Positions 18,445 through 26,851 of a stretch of 64,000 bases of DNA are shown piece after piece. Origin of the DNA: Euzebyales bacterium. Its GTDB lineage: Bacteria; Actinomycetota; Nitriliruptoria; Euzebyales; JAHELV01. Positions within the stretch are counted from its first letter, which is position 1, and every line of letters starts with the position of its first letter. The translations under genes and the position numbers were made by a program. The notes beneath the pieces were generated by a model. That model made no database searches. It saw only the letters and a program-made list of their open reading frames with translations, and was not told where the DNA came from. The DNA lies in NCBI GenBank assembly GCA_036374135.1, contig DASUUK010000045.1, positions 37,109 to 101,108 of the forward strand. The letters run 5' to 3'.

Positions 18445-19785
18445 TCACGCTGCCGGCACGGCCCGCGACAACAGGTTGAGCACCGCGTCGGTCGCGTCGC
18501 CGCTGCGATGGTTGACCAGGTGCGCCATGGTCCTGAACACGAACCGCATCAGGCGCATGCGCGGCATGCCGTACACCGTGCACACCCGCATGACGGTGGG
18601 ATGGCCCATGAGGCCGACGAACGCGCGTCCGAGCGTGTAGTAGCCGCCCCACGCCTCGGCCACCGCCGCCGGATACGCCGCGAGCCGGTCCGGCGATCCG
18701 GTCGTGAGCGCGTGGTCGATCGCCTCCGACGCGAACGCCGCCGCCTCGATGGCGTAGCTGATCCCCTCACCGTTGAACGGGTTGACCATGCCGGCCGCGT
18801 CACCCAGCAGCACCAACCCGTCGAGCACCATAGGGCGACGGTTGTGGGCCATCGGCAGGCCCGCGCTGCGCGGGCGGTCGACCAAGGTGTCGGGCCGCAG
18901 CTGCCACTCGGGCGGCAGGCCGGCGACCCACGACGTCAGGACGTCACGGTAGTTGGTCGAGCGGAAGTGCGCCGACGAGTCGAGCAGGCCCCAGCCGACG
19001 TTGACGAGCCCGTCGGAGAGCGGGAAGATCCATCCGTAGCCGGGCAGCAGCTCACCGGGGTCGTCGCCGGACGGTGGCACCCGCATCTCCAGGTAGCCCT
19101 CCATCACGTCCATCGACGCGCGCGGGCTGCGGTAGTAGCCGCGGATCGCCACCCCCATCGGACGGGAGTGGTCGCGGTGGAGACCGGCGGCCACCGCGAT
19201 GCGCGACGAGTTGCCGTCGGCGGCCACCACGATGGGCGCGCGGACCTCGCCGTGCCGGCCGTCGTCGCGCTGGTAGCGGATGCCGTGGATGCGGCCGCCG
19301 TCGTCGGAGCGGACGGGTGCCAGCGCCTCCGTCCGTTCCCACAGCCGCGCGCCATTGGCGACCGCGTGCTGCGCCAGCGTGTGGTCGAAGATCGCACGGG
19401 TCGCCGTCACCGAGTGTGCGGGGAAGTCATCGAGCTCCGGCCAGGGCAGGTCGAGGACGACGCCGCCCCCGTACATGCGCAGGCCCTCCTGGCGCGCCCA
19501 TCCGGGTGGGGTGCCGGCGGCCTCGTCGTGCAGACCGAGCAGTTCGAGCGCCTTCACGGCGCGGGGGGTCAACGCATCACCGCAGACCTTGTCGCGCGGG
19601 AACGACGACTTCTCGACCAGCAGCACGTCGTGACCCGCCCGGGCGAGGAACGTGGCCGCAGCCGAGCCACCCGGGCCCGCGCCCACGACGACGACGTCGG
19701 CCTCGTTGCGCTCCGGCGGCCCCACGGGCTCGAGCCGCGACGCCGGCGCCGACCGGCGGCGCTGGGCGATGTCACTGTCGGCCAC
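18445..19785 (-). CDS. Geranylgeranyl reductase-family flavoprotein (MenJ-like)
   Basis: 446 residues, FAD-dependent reductase. N-terminal Rossmann motif VVVGAGPGGSAAATFLARAG, then FPRDKVCGDALTPRAVKALELLG and a second FAD contact VLLGDAAGMVNPFNGEGISYA, all typical of the family. Known members saturate isoprenoid chains; in mycobacteria MenJ hydrogenates one double bond of menaquinone. Its place between menG and nuoA, as in Streptomyces, favours menaquinone tail reduction, though archaeal-type lipid or chlorophyll-type substrates cannot be excluded. GTG start with GGAGGAG three bases upstream. A Rex-type operator lies 80 bases ahead. Confidence 0.85.
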   Translation of the reverse strand: MADSDIAQRRRSAPASRLEPVGPPERNEADVVVVGAGPGGSAAATFLARAGHDVLLVEKSSFPRDKVCGDALTPRAVKALELLGLHDEAAGTPPGWARQEGLRMYGGGVVLDLPWPELDDFPAHSVTATRAIFDHTLAQHAVANGARLWERTEALAPVRSDDGGRIHGIRYQRDDGRHGEVRAPIVVAADGNSSRIAVAAGLHRDHSRPMGVAIRGYYRSPRASMDVMEGYLEMRVPPSGDDPGELLPGYGWIFPLSDGLVNVGWGLLDSSAHFRSTNYRDVLTSWVAGLPPEWQLRPDTLVDRPRSAGLPMAHNRRPMVLDGLVLLGDAAGMVNPFNGEGISYAIEAAAFASEAIDHALTTGSPDRLAAYPAAVAEAWGGYYTLGRAFVGLMGHPTVMRVCTVYGMPRMRLMRFVFRTMAHLVNHRSGDATDAVLNLLSRAVPAA

Positions 19786-19842
19786 GCGCTCCTCCGTCCG
19801 ATCCGAGGGGCCGAGCCACCACGGGTGCTCGGTCGACGCCCC

Positions 19843-19870
19843 AGCGTAGCGTTTCGGGCGGGCATGTGAA
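19843..19870 (-). promoter_or_regulatory. Candidate sigma-70-type promoter of the reductase/nuo unit
   Basis: Minus strand -35 TTCACA (19865-19870) and -10 TACGCT (19843-19848) with 16 bases between. The -35 box is the promoter-proximal half of the Rex-type operator, so Rex binding would cover it. The leader to the GTG at 19785 would be about 50 bases. Confidence 0.45.
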
Positions 19871-19880
19871 GTGCTTCACA
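19865..19880. promoter_or_regulatory. Rex operator candidate (ROP)
   Basis: TGTGAAGTGCTTCACA fits TGTGAA-n4-TTCACA, the consensus of the actinobacterial Rex operator, with both half-sites perfect. It lies upstream of the MenJ-like gene and nuo and overlaps a likely -35 box. The regulator itself is encoded at 57426-58124. In Streptomyces, Rex represses nuo, cyd and rex-hem when NADH is low; the same logic here is inference. Confidence 0.7.
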
Positions 19881-19943
19881 AAGCGCGTCGCCGTTCCAGC
19901 TCGTCGGCGTCCGTGACGCGATCGTCGCGCGAGCCGTGCGGGT

Positions 19944-20050
19944 GTTGTGGGGAATCAACACGCGCCCCGCGTTGACGAACCTCCCCACAACGGCGCCGAC
20001 ACCGCCCTGTGGGGAATCAACACGCGCCCCGCGTTGACGAACCTCCCCAC
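19944..20050 (-). repeat. Palindromic 62-bp-period repeat, two copies, after menG
   Basis: Two nearly identical units (from 19946 and 20008). On the minus strand each reads GTGGGGAGGTTCGTCAACG, a GC core, TGTTGATTCCCCAC: a nested palindrome (GGGGA/TCCCC outside, TCAAC/GTTGA inside). In copy one the outer stem extends to ten pairs (GTTGTGGGGA/TCCCCACAAC). It begins eight bases after the menG stop. It looks like a REP-type or terminator-like 3' element. Confidence 0.75.
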
Positions 20051-20058
20051 CGCGGCGG

Positions 20059-20781
20059 TCAGGACGGACGTACGGCGTGGTGCAGCGCCACGATGCCGCC
20101 CGTGAGGTTCTTCCAGCGCACCGCCGTCCAGCCCGCGTCGCCGATCATGCCGGCCAGCGCGGGCTGGTCGGGCCACGCCAGGATGCTCCGGGCCAGGTAG
20201 CCGTACGCCGCCGGATCACTGGTCGCCACTCTGGCCAGCCGCGGCACGACCTCCAGCAAGTAACGGCGGTAGACGTGCGCGAACGCCCGGCTGGTCGGAC
20301 GGCTGAACTCCAGGACGGCCAGCTTCCCGCCGGGGCGCACGACGCGCCGCATCTCGCGCAGACCGGCGAGCGTGTCGTTGAGGTTGCGCAGACCGAAGGC
20401 GATCGTGACGGCGTCGACGCTGGCGTCCGCAAGCGGAAGCCGCAGCGCGTCGGCGACGGTCCACGCGCGCACCGCCGGCACCCGCGCCATGCCGACCCGC
20501 ACCATCTCGTGACTGAGATCGGCCACGACCGCGTCGGCGCCGCGCGCCGCCACAGCAGCGGCGAGCGCTCCGGTGCCACCGGCGAGATCGAGCACGACCG
20601 ACCCCGGCCGGGGATCGACGGCGGCGACGGCCACAGCGCGCCAGTGCCGGTCCAGGCCCAGCGACAGCAGCGTGTTCGCGACGTCGTACCGCGGAGCGAC
20701 GCGGTCGAACATGCGCTGGACGAGCGCGGCGTCCTTGTCGCGGACGGGGCGGTGGTCCGGCAGTGCCGGGTGCTCCGGCAT
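20059..20781 (-). CDS. menG: Demethylmenaquinone methyltransferase
   Basis: 240 residues from ATG 20781, which overlaps the upstream stop (TGATG). SAM-dependent C-methyltransferase of the UbiE/MenG family, last step of menaquinone synthesis. FDRVAPRYDVANTLLSLGLD is the UbiE N-terminal signature, LDLAGGTGALA the SAM loop, and FGLRNLNDTLAGLREMRRV plus GGKLAVLEFSRP the later family motifs. The usual ubiquinone function is unlikely in this lineage. Confidence 0.93.
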   Translation of the reverse strand: MPEHPALPDHRPVRDKDAALVQRMFDRVAPRYDVANTLLSLGLDRHWRAVAVAAVDPRPGSVVLDLAGGTGALAAAVAARGADAVVADLSHEMVRVGMARVPAVRAWTVADALRLPLADASVDAVTIAFGLRNLNDTLAGLREMRRVVRPGGKLAVLEFSRPTSRAFAHVYRRYLLEVVPRLARVATSDPAAYGYLARSILAWPDQPALAGMIGDAGWTAVRWKNLTGGIVALHHAVRPS

Positions 20782-22097
20782 CACCCGTCCGTCTCCTCGA
20801 AGTCGTCGAGCTCCGGCCACGCGCTGTCGCCGTCACCGCGGCGGGAGCGTCGCACCCCGGCCACGACCGTGAGCACCTGGCGCCCCACACCGGAAGTGAT
20901 CAGGTCGCGGTAGGCGGCCGCGCCGGTCGTGGCGAGGTCGACGCCCACCAGGTCCGCCCGGCGGCCGGGGACCAGCACACCGCTGTGGGTGGACCATCCC
21001 ATGGCACGCGCGCCATCGCAGGTGAGCAGGCGCACCGCGTGCTCCTCGAGCTCGACCGGTCCGCCCGCGCCCGGCCAGAGCGCGATCTGCTGCTCGCGCG
21101 CCAGCGCGACCCACGCGGCCGCCTCGGCGAGCGGATCCTGATCGGGCACCGCCGCCAGGCTCTCGGTGCCCAGGGCCATTGCGACGCCGGCCTTGGCGAA
21201 GCGTTCGAGCGGTGGGGCACCGGACTGGAGCCGGTCCGCCGCACGGGGGCACAGCACGACCGCGGTCCGCTGCGCGCCGAGCACGCGCGCCTCCGCGTCG
21301 TCGGCCCACACCGCATGGGCCAGCGAGTTGCCGGGACGCACCGCACCGCACTCGGCCAGGTACCGCACCGGTCCGAAGCCGGTGCCTTCCCCCACCCACT
21401 CGTACTCCGCGCCGACGTCCGCGGCCGCCTCGGCCAGAGGCCCGTCACCGTGCCAGATGGCGCGGACCTCCGCCTGGTCCACGGCCGCGTGGGCGTGCAG
21501 CGGGACCTCGAGCTCGTGGGCCAGGGCGGCGAGCGCCTGCAGACTGCCGGTGCCGATCCGCGTGATGTCCTCGACCGCGACGCCGACCCGACGCCCGGGA
21601 GCCGGAAGGTCGAGGGTGTGGCGCAGCGCCGACAGCACGGCGTCCTGGTCGCGGACGTCGACGTCGGCGATCCGCACCCACGAGTCGCCCGCCAGGCCGG
21701 CGCGCGACGCCGCGGGCACGCCGGGGCCGCGGTGCACGACGTCACCGACGCAGGTGGTCCCCGCCCGCAGCGCGTACAGCACGCCCCGGCGGGCCGAGTG
21801 CTTCCATCGAGCCGCGTCCCACCCGGCGGTCATCCCGTCGACGGCGCGCTGCCAGTGGTGGCGCGGACCCGGCTGCGCCAGCGGTGCGGCCTCGGCCAGC
21901 TCCAGGTGGGTGTGCGCGTTGACCAGACCCGGCAGCAGCACGCCGTCGACGTGCTGTTCGCGATCGGCCTCCCGGCGCAACACCGTCGCCTCGCCGACGG
22001 CCACGATCGTCGCGTCCGAGACGAGCACACCACCCTCGTCGAGTGGCGGACCGGTCATCGGCAGGACGACCCTGGCGGAGAACAGGACGGTGGACAC
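20781..22097 (-). CDS. Metal-dependent amidohydrolase (TRZ/ATZ deaminase-like)
   Basis: 438 residues from GTG 22097 (VSTVLFSARVV); an earlier frame start exists. Amidohydrolase TIM barrel: metal motif NAHTHLE, later His in LHAHAAVDQ, NSLAHAVWADD, and LGTESLAAVPDQDPL with GTES in place of the usual GTDS. The second half resembles cytosine/guanine or S-adenosylhomocysteine deaminases. Its stop overlaps the menG start. Some amidohydrolases deaminate aminofutalosine in the alternative menaquinone route, but a classical men set is next door, so the substrate is unclear. Confidence 0.75.
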   Translation of the reverse strand: MSTVLFSARVVLPMTGPPLDEGGVLVSDATIVAVGEATVLRREADREQHVDGVLLPGLVNAHTHLELAEAAPLAQPGPRHHWQRAVDGMTAGWDAARWKHSARRGVLYALRAGTTCVGDVVHRGPGVPAASRAGLAGDSWVRIADVDVRDQDAVLSALRHTLDLPAPGRRVGVAVEDITRIGTGSLQALAALAHELEVPLHAHAAVDQAEVRAIWHGDGPLAEAAADVGAEYEWVGEGTGFGPVRYLAECGAVRPGNSLAHAVWADDAEARVLGAQRTAVVLCPRAADRLQSGAPPLERFAKAGVAMALGTESLAAVPDQDPLAEAAAWVALAREQQIALWPGAGGPVELEEHAVRLLTCDGARAMGWSTHSGVLVPGRRADLVGVDLATTGAAAYRDLITSGVGRQVLTVVAGVRRSRRGDGDSAWPELDDFEETDG

Positions 22098-22219
22098 CGC
22101 GCGCAGGGTAGTACGTGCGCGCGCGTGGCGTCGGTGCGGCACCGCGCTGCGACGGACCGTGTGCGAGTGATCGCGTCGGCGTCGCCCCGGCCGGACGGCG
22201 GCACCTTAGCATTGGCGTC

Positions 22220-22762
22220 ATGGCGTCACATCCCGATCGACTTCCGCCTGCGGAGGCTGCGCTCGCCGCTGCACTCGCCGGACCTCTGCCCGGTGAGGAC
22301 ACGGGCACCGACGCCGACCTGCTGACCCTTGCCGAGCTGGCCGACCGCTCCGACCTGCCCGAGTCGCTGCTCGAGGCCGTCGAGCGGGAGGGCCTGCTGA
22401 TCCCCCGCACGACCGACGACGACCGCCGGTACAGCATGGCCGACGTCGAGGCGCTGCGCGCAGGGCTGACCCTCGTCGAGGCCGGGCTGCCGCTCGACGA
22501 ACTGTTCAGCCTCGCCCGGGAGCACACGGCTGCCATGCGCACCATCGCCGACCACGCGGTCGAGCTGTTCGTGCGCTTCGTGCGCGATCCCATCCGTTCG
22601 GAGGCGTACGACGAACAGGACGCCGCGGCGCGTCTGCTCGACGCCTTCGGGCACATGTTGCCGGCGACCAGCGTCCTCGTCGGCCACCACTTCCGCCGCC
22701 TGCTGGTCAACGCGGCGCACGAGCGGCTCGCGGGTGGCGTCGACGGCGGGTCACGTCCATGA
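22220..22762 (+). CDS. MerR-like transcriptional regulator
   Basis: 180 residues. LTLAELADRSDLPESLLEAVEREGLL, then DDRRYSMADVEALRAGLTLVEAGLP resembles the helix-turn-helix and wing of MerR regulators, with an unusual short acidic N-terminus and a helical C-terminal domain (about 95-180). No Cys cluster for metal sensing. TAGCAT (22207-22212) is a plausible -10 only eight bases before the ATG and no ribosome site is visible, so the mRNA may be leaderless. Its last codons (SRP-stop) lie inside the first unit of the tandem repeat before menF. Divergent from the amidohydrolase-menG unit. Confidence 0.6.
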   Translation: MASHPDRLPPAEAALAAALAGPLPGEDTGTDADLLTLAELADRSDLPESLLEAVEREGLLIPRTTDDDRRYSMADVEALRAGLTLVEAGLPLDELFSLAREHTAAMRTIADHAVELFVRFVRDPIRSEAYDEQDAAARLLDAFGHMLPATSVLVGHHFRRLLVNAAHERLAGGVDGGSRP

Positions 22763-22883
22763 CCTCATATAGCGCAGCGGTAGGTCACGTCCATGACCTC
22801 ATGTAGCGTCAGCGGTAGGTCACGTCCATGACCTCATGTAGCGCAGCGGTAGGTCACGTCCATGACCTCATATAGCGTCAGCG
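22749..22883 (+). repeat. Tandem array of four 34/35-bp units at the merR-menF junction
   Basis: Units start at 22749 (34), 22783 (35), 22818 (34) and 22852 (32, truncated). Each reads GGTCACGTCCATGACCTCAT, then (A/G)TAGCG(T)CAGCGGTA. Only two sites vary: A or G before TAGCG, and a T present in units 2 and 4. Unit 1 contains the stop of the regulator, unit 4 the menF ATG. Units 1 to 3 each contain an ATG that opens or could open a short ORF. The last seven bases plus the next unit form GGTAGG-n8-ATG. Confidence 0.9.
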
Positions 22884-24148
22884 ATGTGTCGCGTCCCGAG
22901 GCCGGTCGTGGTCCGGCGGGCGGCATGGCACAGCCGGTCGACGACACGCCCCGCTGGTCGCGGACAGTTGAGATCGACCCCGCCGCAGCCGAGGCGGCGG
23001 TGCCCGCCGGGCAGCTGTGCTGGATGGCGCCCACGGCGTCGGTCGCCGGCTGGGGCGTCGCGAAGCGGGTGCACATCGACGACCCCGCGGAGCGCGCCGT
23101 CGCCGGCGACGTGATGTGGCAGCTGCTGGCGGCGATGGACCACGACGGTGACGGTCCCGGCGCGCTGGCGTTCGCGAGCCTCACGTTCGACCGTGCCGTC
23201 GGCGGTTCGGTGCTGGTGGTCCCCGAGACGGTCCTGCGGGTGCAGGACGGGCGCGCCTGGCTGACCGTCGTGCGTGACCGTCCGGTGCACGACGACGTCC
23301 TGGTGATGCCGCCGCCGGCCCCTCCGCCGTCACCGCCGCAGCGCGTCCGGTACGCGGGCGCCACCGCTGCCGAGATCGCGTGGCTCGACGCTGTCGACCG
23401 CGCGGTGCGCCGCATCCGCGGCGGCGAGCTCGAGAAGGTCGTGCTGGCGCGCGACCGGCTGGTGTCCAGCGACGTCCCGTTCGACACCCCGGCCCTGCTG
23501 ACGCGCCTGCACGCGCGGTTCCCGTCCTGCTACACGTTCCGTGTCGAGGGTCTGGTGGGCGCGTCGCCCGAGCTGCTGATCCGCCGGACGGGACTGCAGC
23601 TGTCATCCCTGGTGCTGGCCGGGACGACGCGCCGGGGCGACGACGAGGACGAGGACCGGCGGCTCGGTGCGGCGTTGCTGTCGTCGACCAAGGACCGCGC
23701 AGAGCACCACCCCGCAGTCGCGTCCGTCGACACGGCGCTCAGGCCGGTGACGACCCACCTCGACACCGACGCCGCGCCGCACCTGCTGCGCCTGGCCAAC
23801 GTGCAGCACCTCGCGACCCGCGTCACGGGCACGCTGGCCTCGCCCGTGGACGCGCTGTCGCTGGCGCAGCGGCTGCACCCGACGGCCGCCGTGGGCGGCA
23901 TGCCGGCCGACCGTGCGCTGGACCTCATACGCGAGCTGGAGACCATCGACCGGGGGCGGTACGCGGGTCCGGTCGGCTGGCTGGACGCGAGTGGCGACGG
24001 GGAGTACGCCATCGCGCTGCGGTGCGCCCAGCTCGACGGGGCACGCGGACGCCTGTTCGCTGGTGCCGGCATCGTGGCGGACTCGCTGCCCGAGGCCGAG
24101 CTCGAGGAGACACGCCTGAAGCTGCGCGCGATGCAGTCGGCGTTCTGA
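22862..24148 (+). CDS. menF: Isochorismate synthase
   Basis: 428 residues. Converts chorismate to isochorismate, first step of classical menaquinone synthesis. The chorismate-binding domain fills the C-terminal 260 residues: IRGGELEKVVLARD, VEGLVGASPELLIRR, LAGTTRRG, and the final IDRGRYAGPVGWLDASGDGEYA. Lone position beside menD, menC, menA and menE favours MenF over anthranilate or salicylate synthases. ATG 22862 lies inside the fourth repeat unit, eight bases after GGTAGG; ATG 22925 is an alternative start. Converges on menD with 24 bases between the stops. Confidence 0.9.
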   Translation: MTSYSVSDVSRPEAGRGPAGGMAQPVDDTPRWSRTVEIDPAAAEAAVPAGQLCWMAPTASVAGWGVAKRVHIDDPAERAVAGDVMWQLLAAMDHDGDGPGALAFASLTFDRAVGGSVLVVPETVLRVQDGRAWLTVVRDRPVHDDVLVMPPPAPPPSPPQRVRYAGATAAEIAWLDAVDRAVRRIRGGELEKVVLARDRLVSSDVPFDTPALLTRLHARFPSCYTFRVEGLVGASPELLIRRTGLQLSSLVLAGTTRRGDDEDEDRRLGAALLSSTKDRAEHHPAVASVDTALRPVTTHLDTDAAPHLLRLANVQHLATRVTGTLASPVDALSLAQRLHPTAAVGGMPADRALDLIRELETIDRGRYAGPVGWLDASGDGEYAIALRCAQLDGARGRLFAGAGIVADSLPEAELEETRLKLRAMQSAF

Positions 24149-24172
24149 GCTCCAACTGACCCGTCCCCGCCG

Positions 24173-25879
24173 TCAACCGGTGACCGCTGCCGCCACGCGC
24201 GCGGTCAGCTCCCGGTGCAGCGCTGCGTTCTCCTCACGATCGGTGCGCACTTCGATGACGTGCAGGCCGCCGGCGTCGAAGGCGGTCGTGACGACGTCGG
24301 CGAGATCGGCCGCGCGGGCGAGCGGGTGGTAGGCCAGCTCGTAGGTCGCGGCCAGCGTGGCCAGCCCGATGCCGTGCGGTGTCCCGAACAGCCGGTCGAA
24401 GCCGTCGACCTGACGCGCCTCGAGCAGTGAGAAGATGCCGCCGCCGTCGTTGTTGATCACGACGAACACGGCGTCGAGCGCGCGCGCACCGGCGAGCAGG
24501 AAGCCGTTCTGGTCGTGCAGGAACGACAGGTCGCCGCACAGGCCCGCCACGGGGCCGTCATGGCCGATCGCGACGCCGAGCACCGTCGAGACGAAGCCGT
24601 CGATGCCGCTCGCGCCACGGTTGCCGAACACCCGGAGCCCGTGCCGGGGACGCATGACCGCTGACAGGTCCCGGATGGGCATGCTCGACCCGGCGACGAG
24701 CACCGCGCCGTCGGGCACGCAGGCTGCGAGATCGCGGGCGACGCGCGGTTCGGTGGGCTCACCACACCCGTCGAGCAGGTCATCGACGACATGACGCGCC
24801 GCCCGCTCGGCGTGCTGCCACTGCGCGAGGAAGTGCGTGACGCGGTGATCGTCGAACCGGTCGGTCACGTCGCGCAGCAGCGCCGTCGGCGCCGCACGCA
24901 GGATGCGCTCGACCGTCCGACCGGGATCGAGCCAGGCGCCGTCGGCGTCCACGACGATGGTCCGCGCGACACCGTCGAGCCAGCGTCGGACCGCCCTGGT
25001 GAGCACGGGGCGCCCGACCACGATCGCGAGGTCGGGGCGGTGCGCATCGGCGAACCGGGCGTCCGCCAGCAGGAGGTCCGCGGTCGACACGACATGATCG
25101 CCGGTGCGTGCGCCACTGTGGGGCTCCGCCACCACCGGCCATCCCGCGGCGGCCGCGAACCCTGCGACCACGACCGGGTCGACCTCGACGTCGCCGAGCA
25201 CCAGCGCCCCGCGGGGATGCGCGGCGACCTCGCCGGCGATCAGGGCGACGTCGGCCGGTGTCGGCAGCGCGAGATCGACGACCCGCGCCGTCCACGCCCG
25301 GCCACCGGCCCTGCCGTCGAGTGGTTCGACCCAGTCGTCAGTGCCATCCGGCACCAATGGCTCGCGCAGCCCGACGTTGCAGTGGACGGGTCCCGCGGGA
25401 CGGCCGGCGGCCTCCGCGAGCAGGCGCGCGACGATCGACCGCCAGTAGGCGACCTGCCCTGCGCGCTCCTCCGCAACGCTCAGGTCGACCGCCCACCGGG
25501 TCGTGGCACCGTACAGACCGGGCTGGTCGATCGTCTGGTTCGCGCCGGTCGCCCGCAGCTCGGGCGGCCGGTCGGCCGTCAGCACGACGAGCGGCACCCG
25601 GGCGTACGCAGCCTCGACGACCGCTGGGTGGAAGTTGGCGGCGGCGGTGCCCGACGAGCAGATGACCGCGGCGGGCCGACCTGTGGCGCGTGCGATGCCG
25701 ACCGCCAGGAATGCGGCTGAGCGCTCGTCGATCTCGACGTGCACCGTCACGTCGGGATGCTGGTCGGACGCCAGCGTCAGCGGCGCCGAGCGCGAGCCGG
25801 GCGCGATGACGGCGTCGCGGAGGCCACCGCGCGCCAGCTCATCGATCAGCACACGGGCCTGCGCCGTCGAGGGATTCAC
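24173..25879 (-). CDS. menD: SEPHCHC synthase
   Basis: 568 residues from GTG 25879, overlapping the menC stop by four bases (GTGA). Thiamin-diphosphate enzyme joining 2-oxoglutarate and isochorismate. N-terminal VIAPGSRSAPLTLA and VHVEIDERSAAFLAVGIARA (cofactor Glu), a middle domain, and GLCGDLSFLHDQNG with VVINNDGGGIFSLL forming the ThDP/Mg site. Length is normal. The much longer open frame upstream is an out-of-frame shadow of menC. Confidence 0.95.
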   Translation of the reverse strand: MNPSTAQARVLIDELARGGLRDAVIAPGSRSAPLTLASDQHPDVTVHVEIDERSAAFLAVGIARATGRPAAVICSSGTAAANFHPAVVEAAYARVPLVVLTADRPPELRATGANQTIDQPGLYGATTRWAVDLSVAEERAGQVAYWRSIVARLLAEAAGRPAGPVHCNVGLREPLVPDGTDDWVEPLDGRAGGRAWTARVVDLALPTPADVALIAGEVAAHPRGALVLGDVEVDPVVVAGFAAAAGWPVVAEPHSGARTGDHVVSTADLLLADARFADAHRPDLAIVVGRPVLTRAVRRWLDGVARTIVVDADGAWLDPGRTVERILRAAPTALLRDVTDRFDDHRVTHFLAQWQHAERAARHVVDDLLDGCGEPTEPRVARDLAACVPDGAVLVAGSSMPIRDLSAVMRPRHGLRVFGNRGASGIDGFVSTVLGVAIGHDGPVAGLCGDLSFLHDQNGFLLAGARALDAVFVVINNDGGGIFSLLEARQVDGFDRLFGTPHGIGLATLAATYELAYHPLARAADLADVVTTAFDAGGLHVIEVRTDREENAALHRELTARVAAAVTG

Positions 25880-26841
25880 GTCGCGGGCTCCCGCCTGACC
25901 GCGTCGAGCCGACGGGTCCAGGCGTCCGCGACCGCGTCGGTCGCCGCCCATCGCTCGCGCAGCGTGGGCGACGGCACCGGCCTGCGCACGGCCAGCGCCC
26001 CGTCGACCGGGTCCAGCGGATCGTCGACCACGTCCCCCGCGAGCAGTGCACGCGTGCCAAGTCCGCAGGCGTACGGCAGGTCGGGCAACGCCGCCGCGAG
26101 GGCCAGGCCGGCGGCCAGGCCGACCGACGTCTCGACGGCCGACGAGACGACGACAGGGCGGGCGCAGGCCTCGGCCACCTGCAGGCAGCGCCGGACCCCA
26201 CCGAGGGGCTGCACCTTCAGGATCACGACGTCGGCGGCGTCGATGCCGTCGATGTGCAGCGGGTCGGGTGCCAGGCGCACCGACTCGTCCGCCGCGAGCG
26301 GCACGTCGACCCTGGCGCGCAGCCGCGCGAAGTCGGCGAGGTCGGTGACGGGCTGTTCGACGTACTCGAGGTCGAACCGGGCCAGCGCACGAAGGCGGGT
26401 CACCGCCGTGTCGAGGTCCCATGCGCCGTTGACGTCCAGACGTATGCGGCCCTCGGGACCCAGCGCGTCGCGCACCGCCTCCACGCGCGCCACGTCGTCA
26501 CCGTCGCCGACCTTCACCTTGACGGTCGCGCAGCCCGACGTGCGGGCGATCTCGTACGCCCGGTCTGCCGCGACGGCGGGCACGATGGCGTTGACCGGCA
26601 CGGTGTCGCGACGCGGGGCGGGCCATCGTCGCATCGCCGCCTCGACCGCTGCGCGCCACCAGCGGGCCGCCAGGTGCGGCCCGTACCCGGCGAAGGGCGA
26701 CCACTCGCCCCAGCCGGCGGGACCCCGCACGAGCATGCCGGTCCGCGCGTCGACACCGCGGAATCGCAGCCGCAACGGGATGGCGAACGCCCCGGCGACC
26801 GACACACGGCCGTCGGCGACCGTCACGTCCGGATGCCGCAT
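25876..26841 (-). CDS. menC: o-Succinylbenzoate synthase
   Basis: 321 residues from ATG 26841. Enolase-superfamily dehydratase forming o-succinylbenzoate. Catalytic Lys pair in ATVKVKVGDGD, metal Asp in LDVNGAWD, metal Glu in YVEQPVTDLADF, Asp/Glu in PLAADESVR, and catalytic Lys in ILKVQPLGG are all present. Ten bases after menA; stop overlaps menD start. Confidence 0.95.
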   Translation of the reverse strand: MRHPDVTVADGRVSVAGAFAIPLRLRFRGVDARTGMLVRGPAGWGEWSPFAGYGPHLAARWWRAAVEAAMRRWPAPRRDTVPVNAIVPAVAADRAYEIARTSGCATVKVKVGDGDDVARVEAVRDALGPEGRIRLDVNGAWDLDTAVTRLRALARFDLEYVEQPVTDLADFARLRARVDVPLAADESVRLAPDPLHIDGIDAADVVILKVQPLGGVRRCLQVAEACARPVVVSSAVETSVGLAAGLALAAALPDLPYACGLGTRALLAGDVVDDPLDPVDGALAVRRPVPSPTLRERWAATDAVADAWTRRLDAVRREPAT

Positions 26842-26851
26842 CGTCGCGATG

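Noticed and set aside
22862..24148. Anthranilate synthase component or salicylate synthase
   Set aside because: The chorismate-binding fold is shared, but a lone gene beside menD, menC, menA and menE fits isochorismate synthase, and no glutamine amidotransferase partner is near.
24173..26422. 749-residue reading frame as MenD start
   Set aside because: The first 180 residues are a low-complexity Arg/Gly/Pro shadow of menC in another frame; the GTG at 25879 overlaps the menC stop and begins the conserved MenD sequence.
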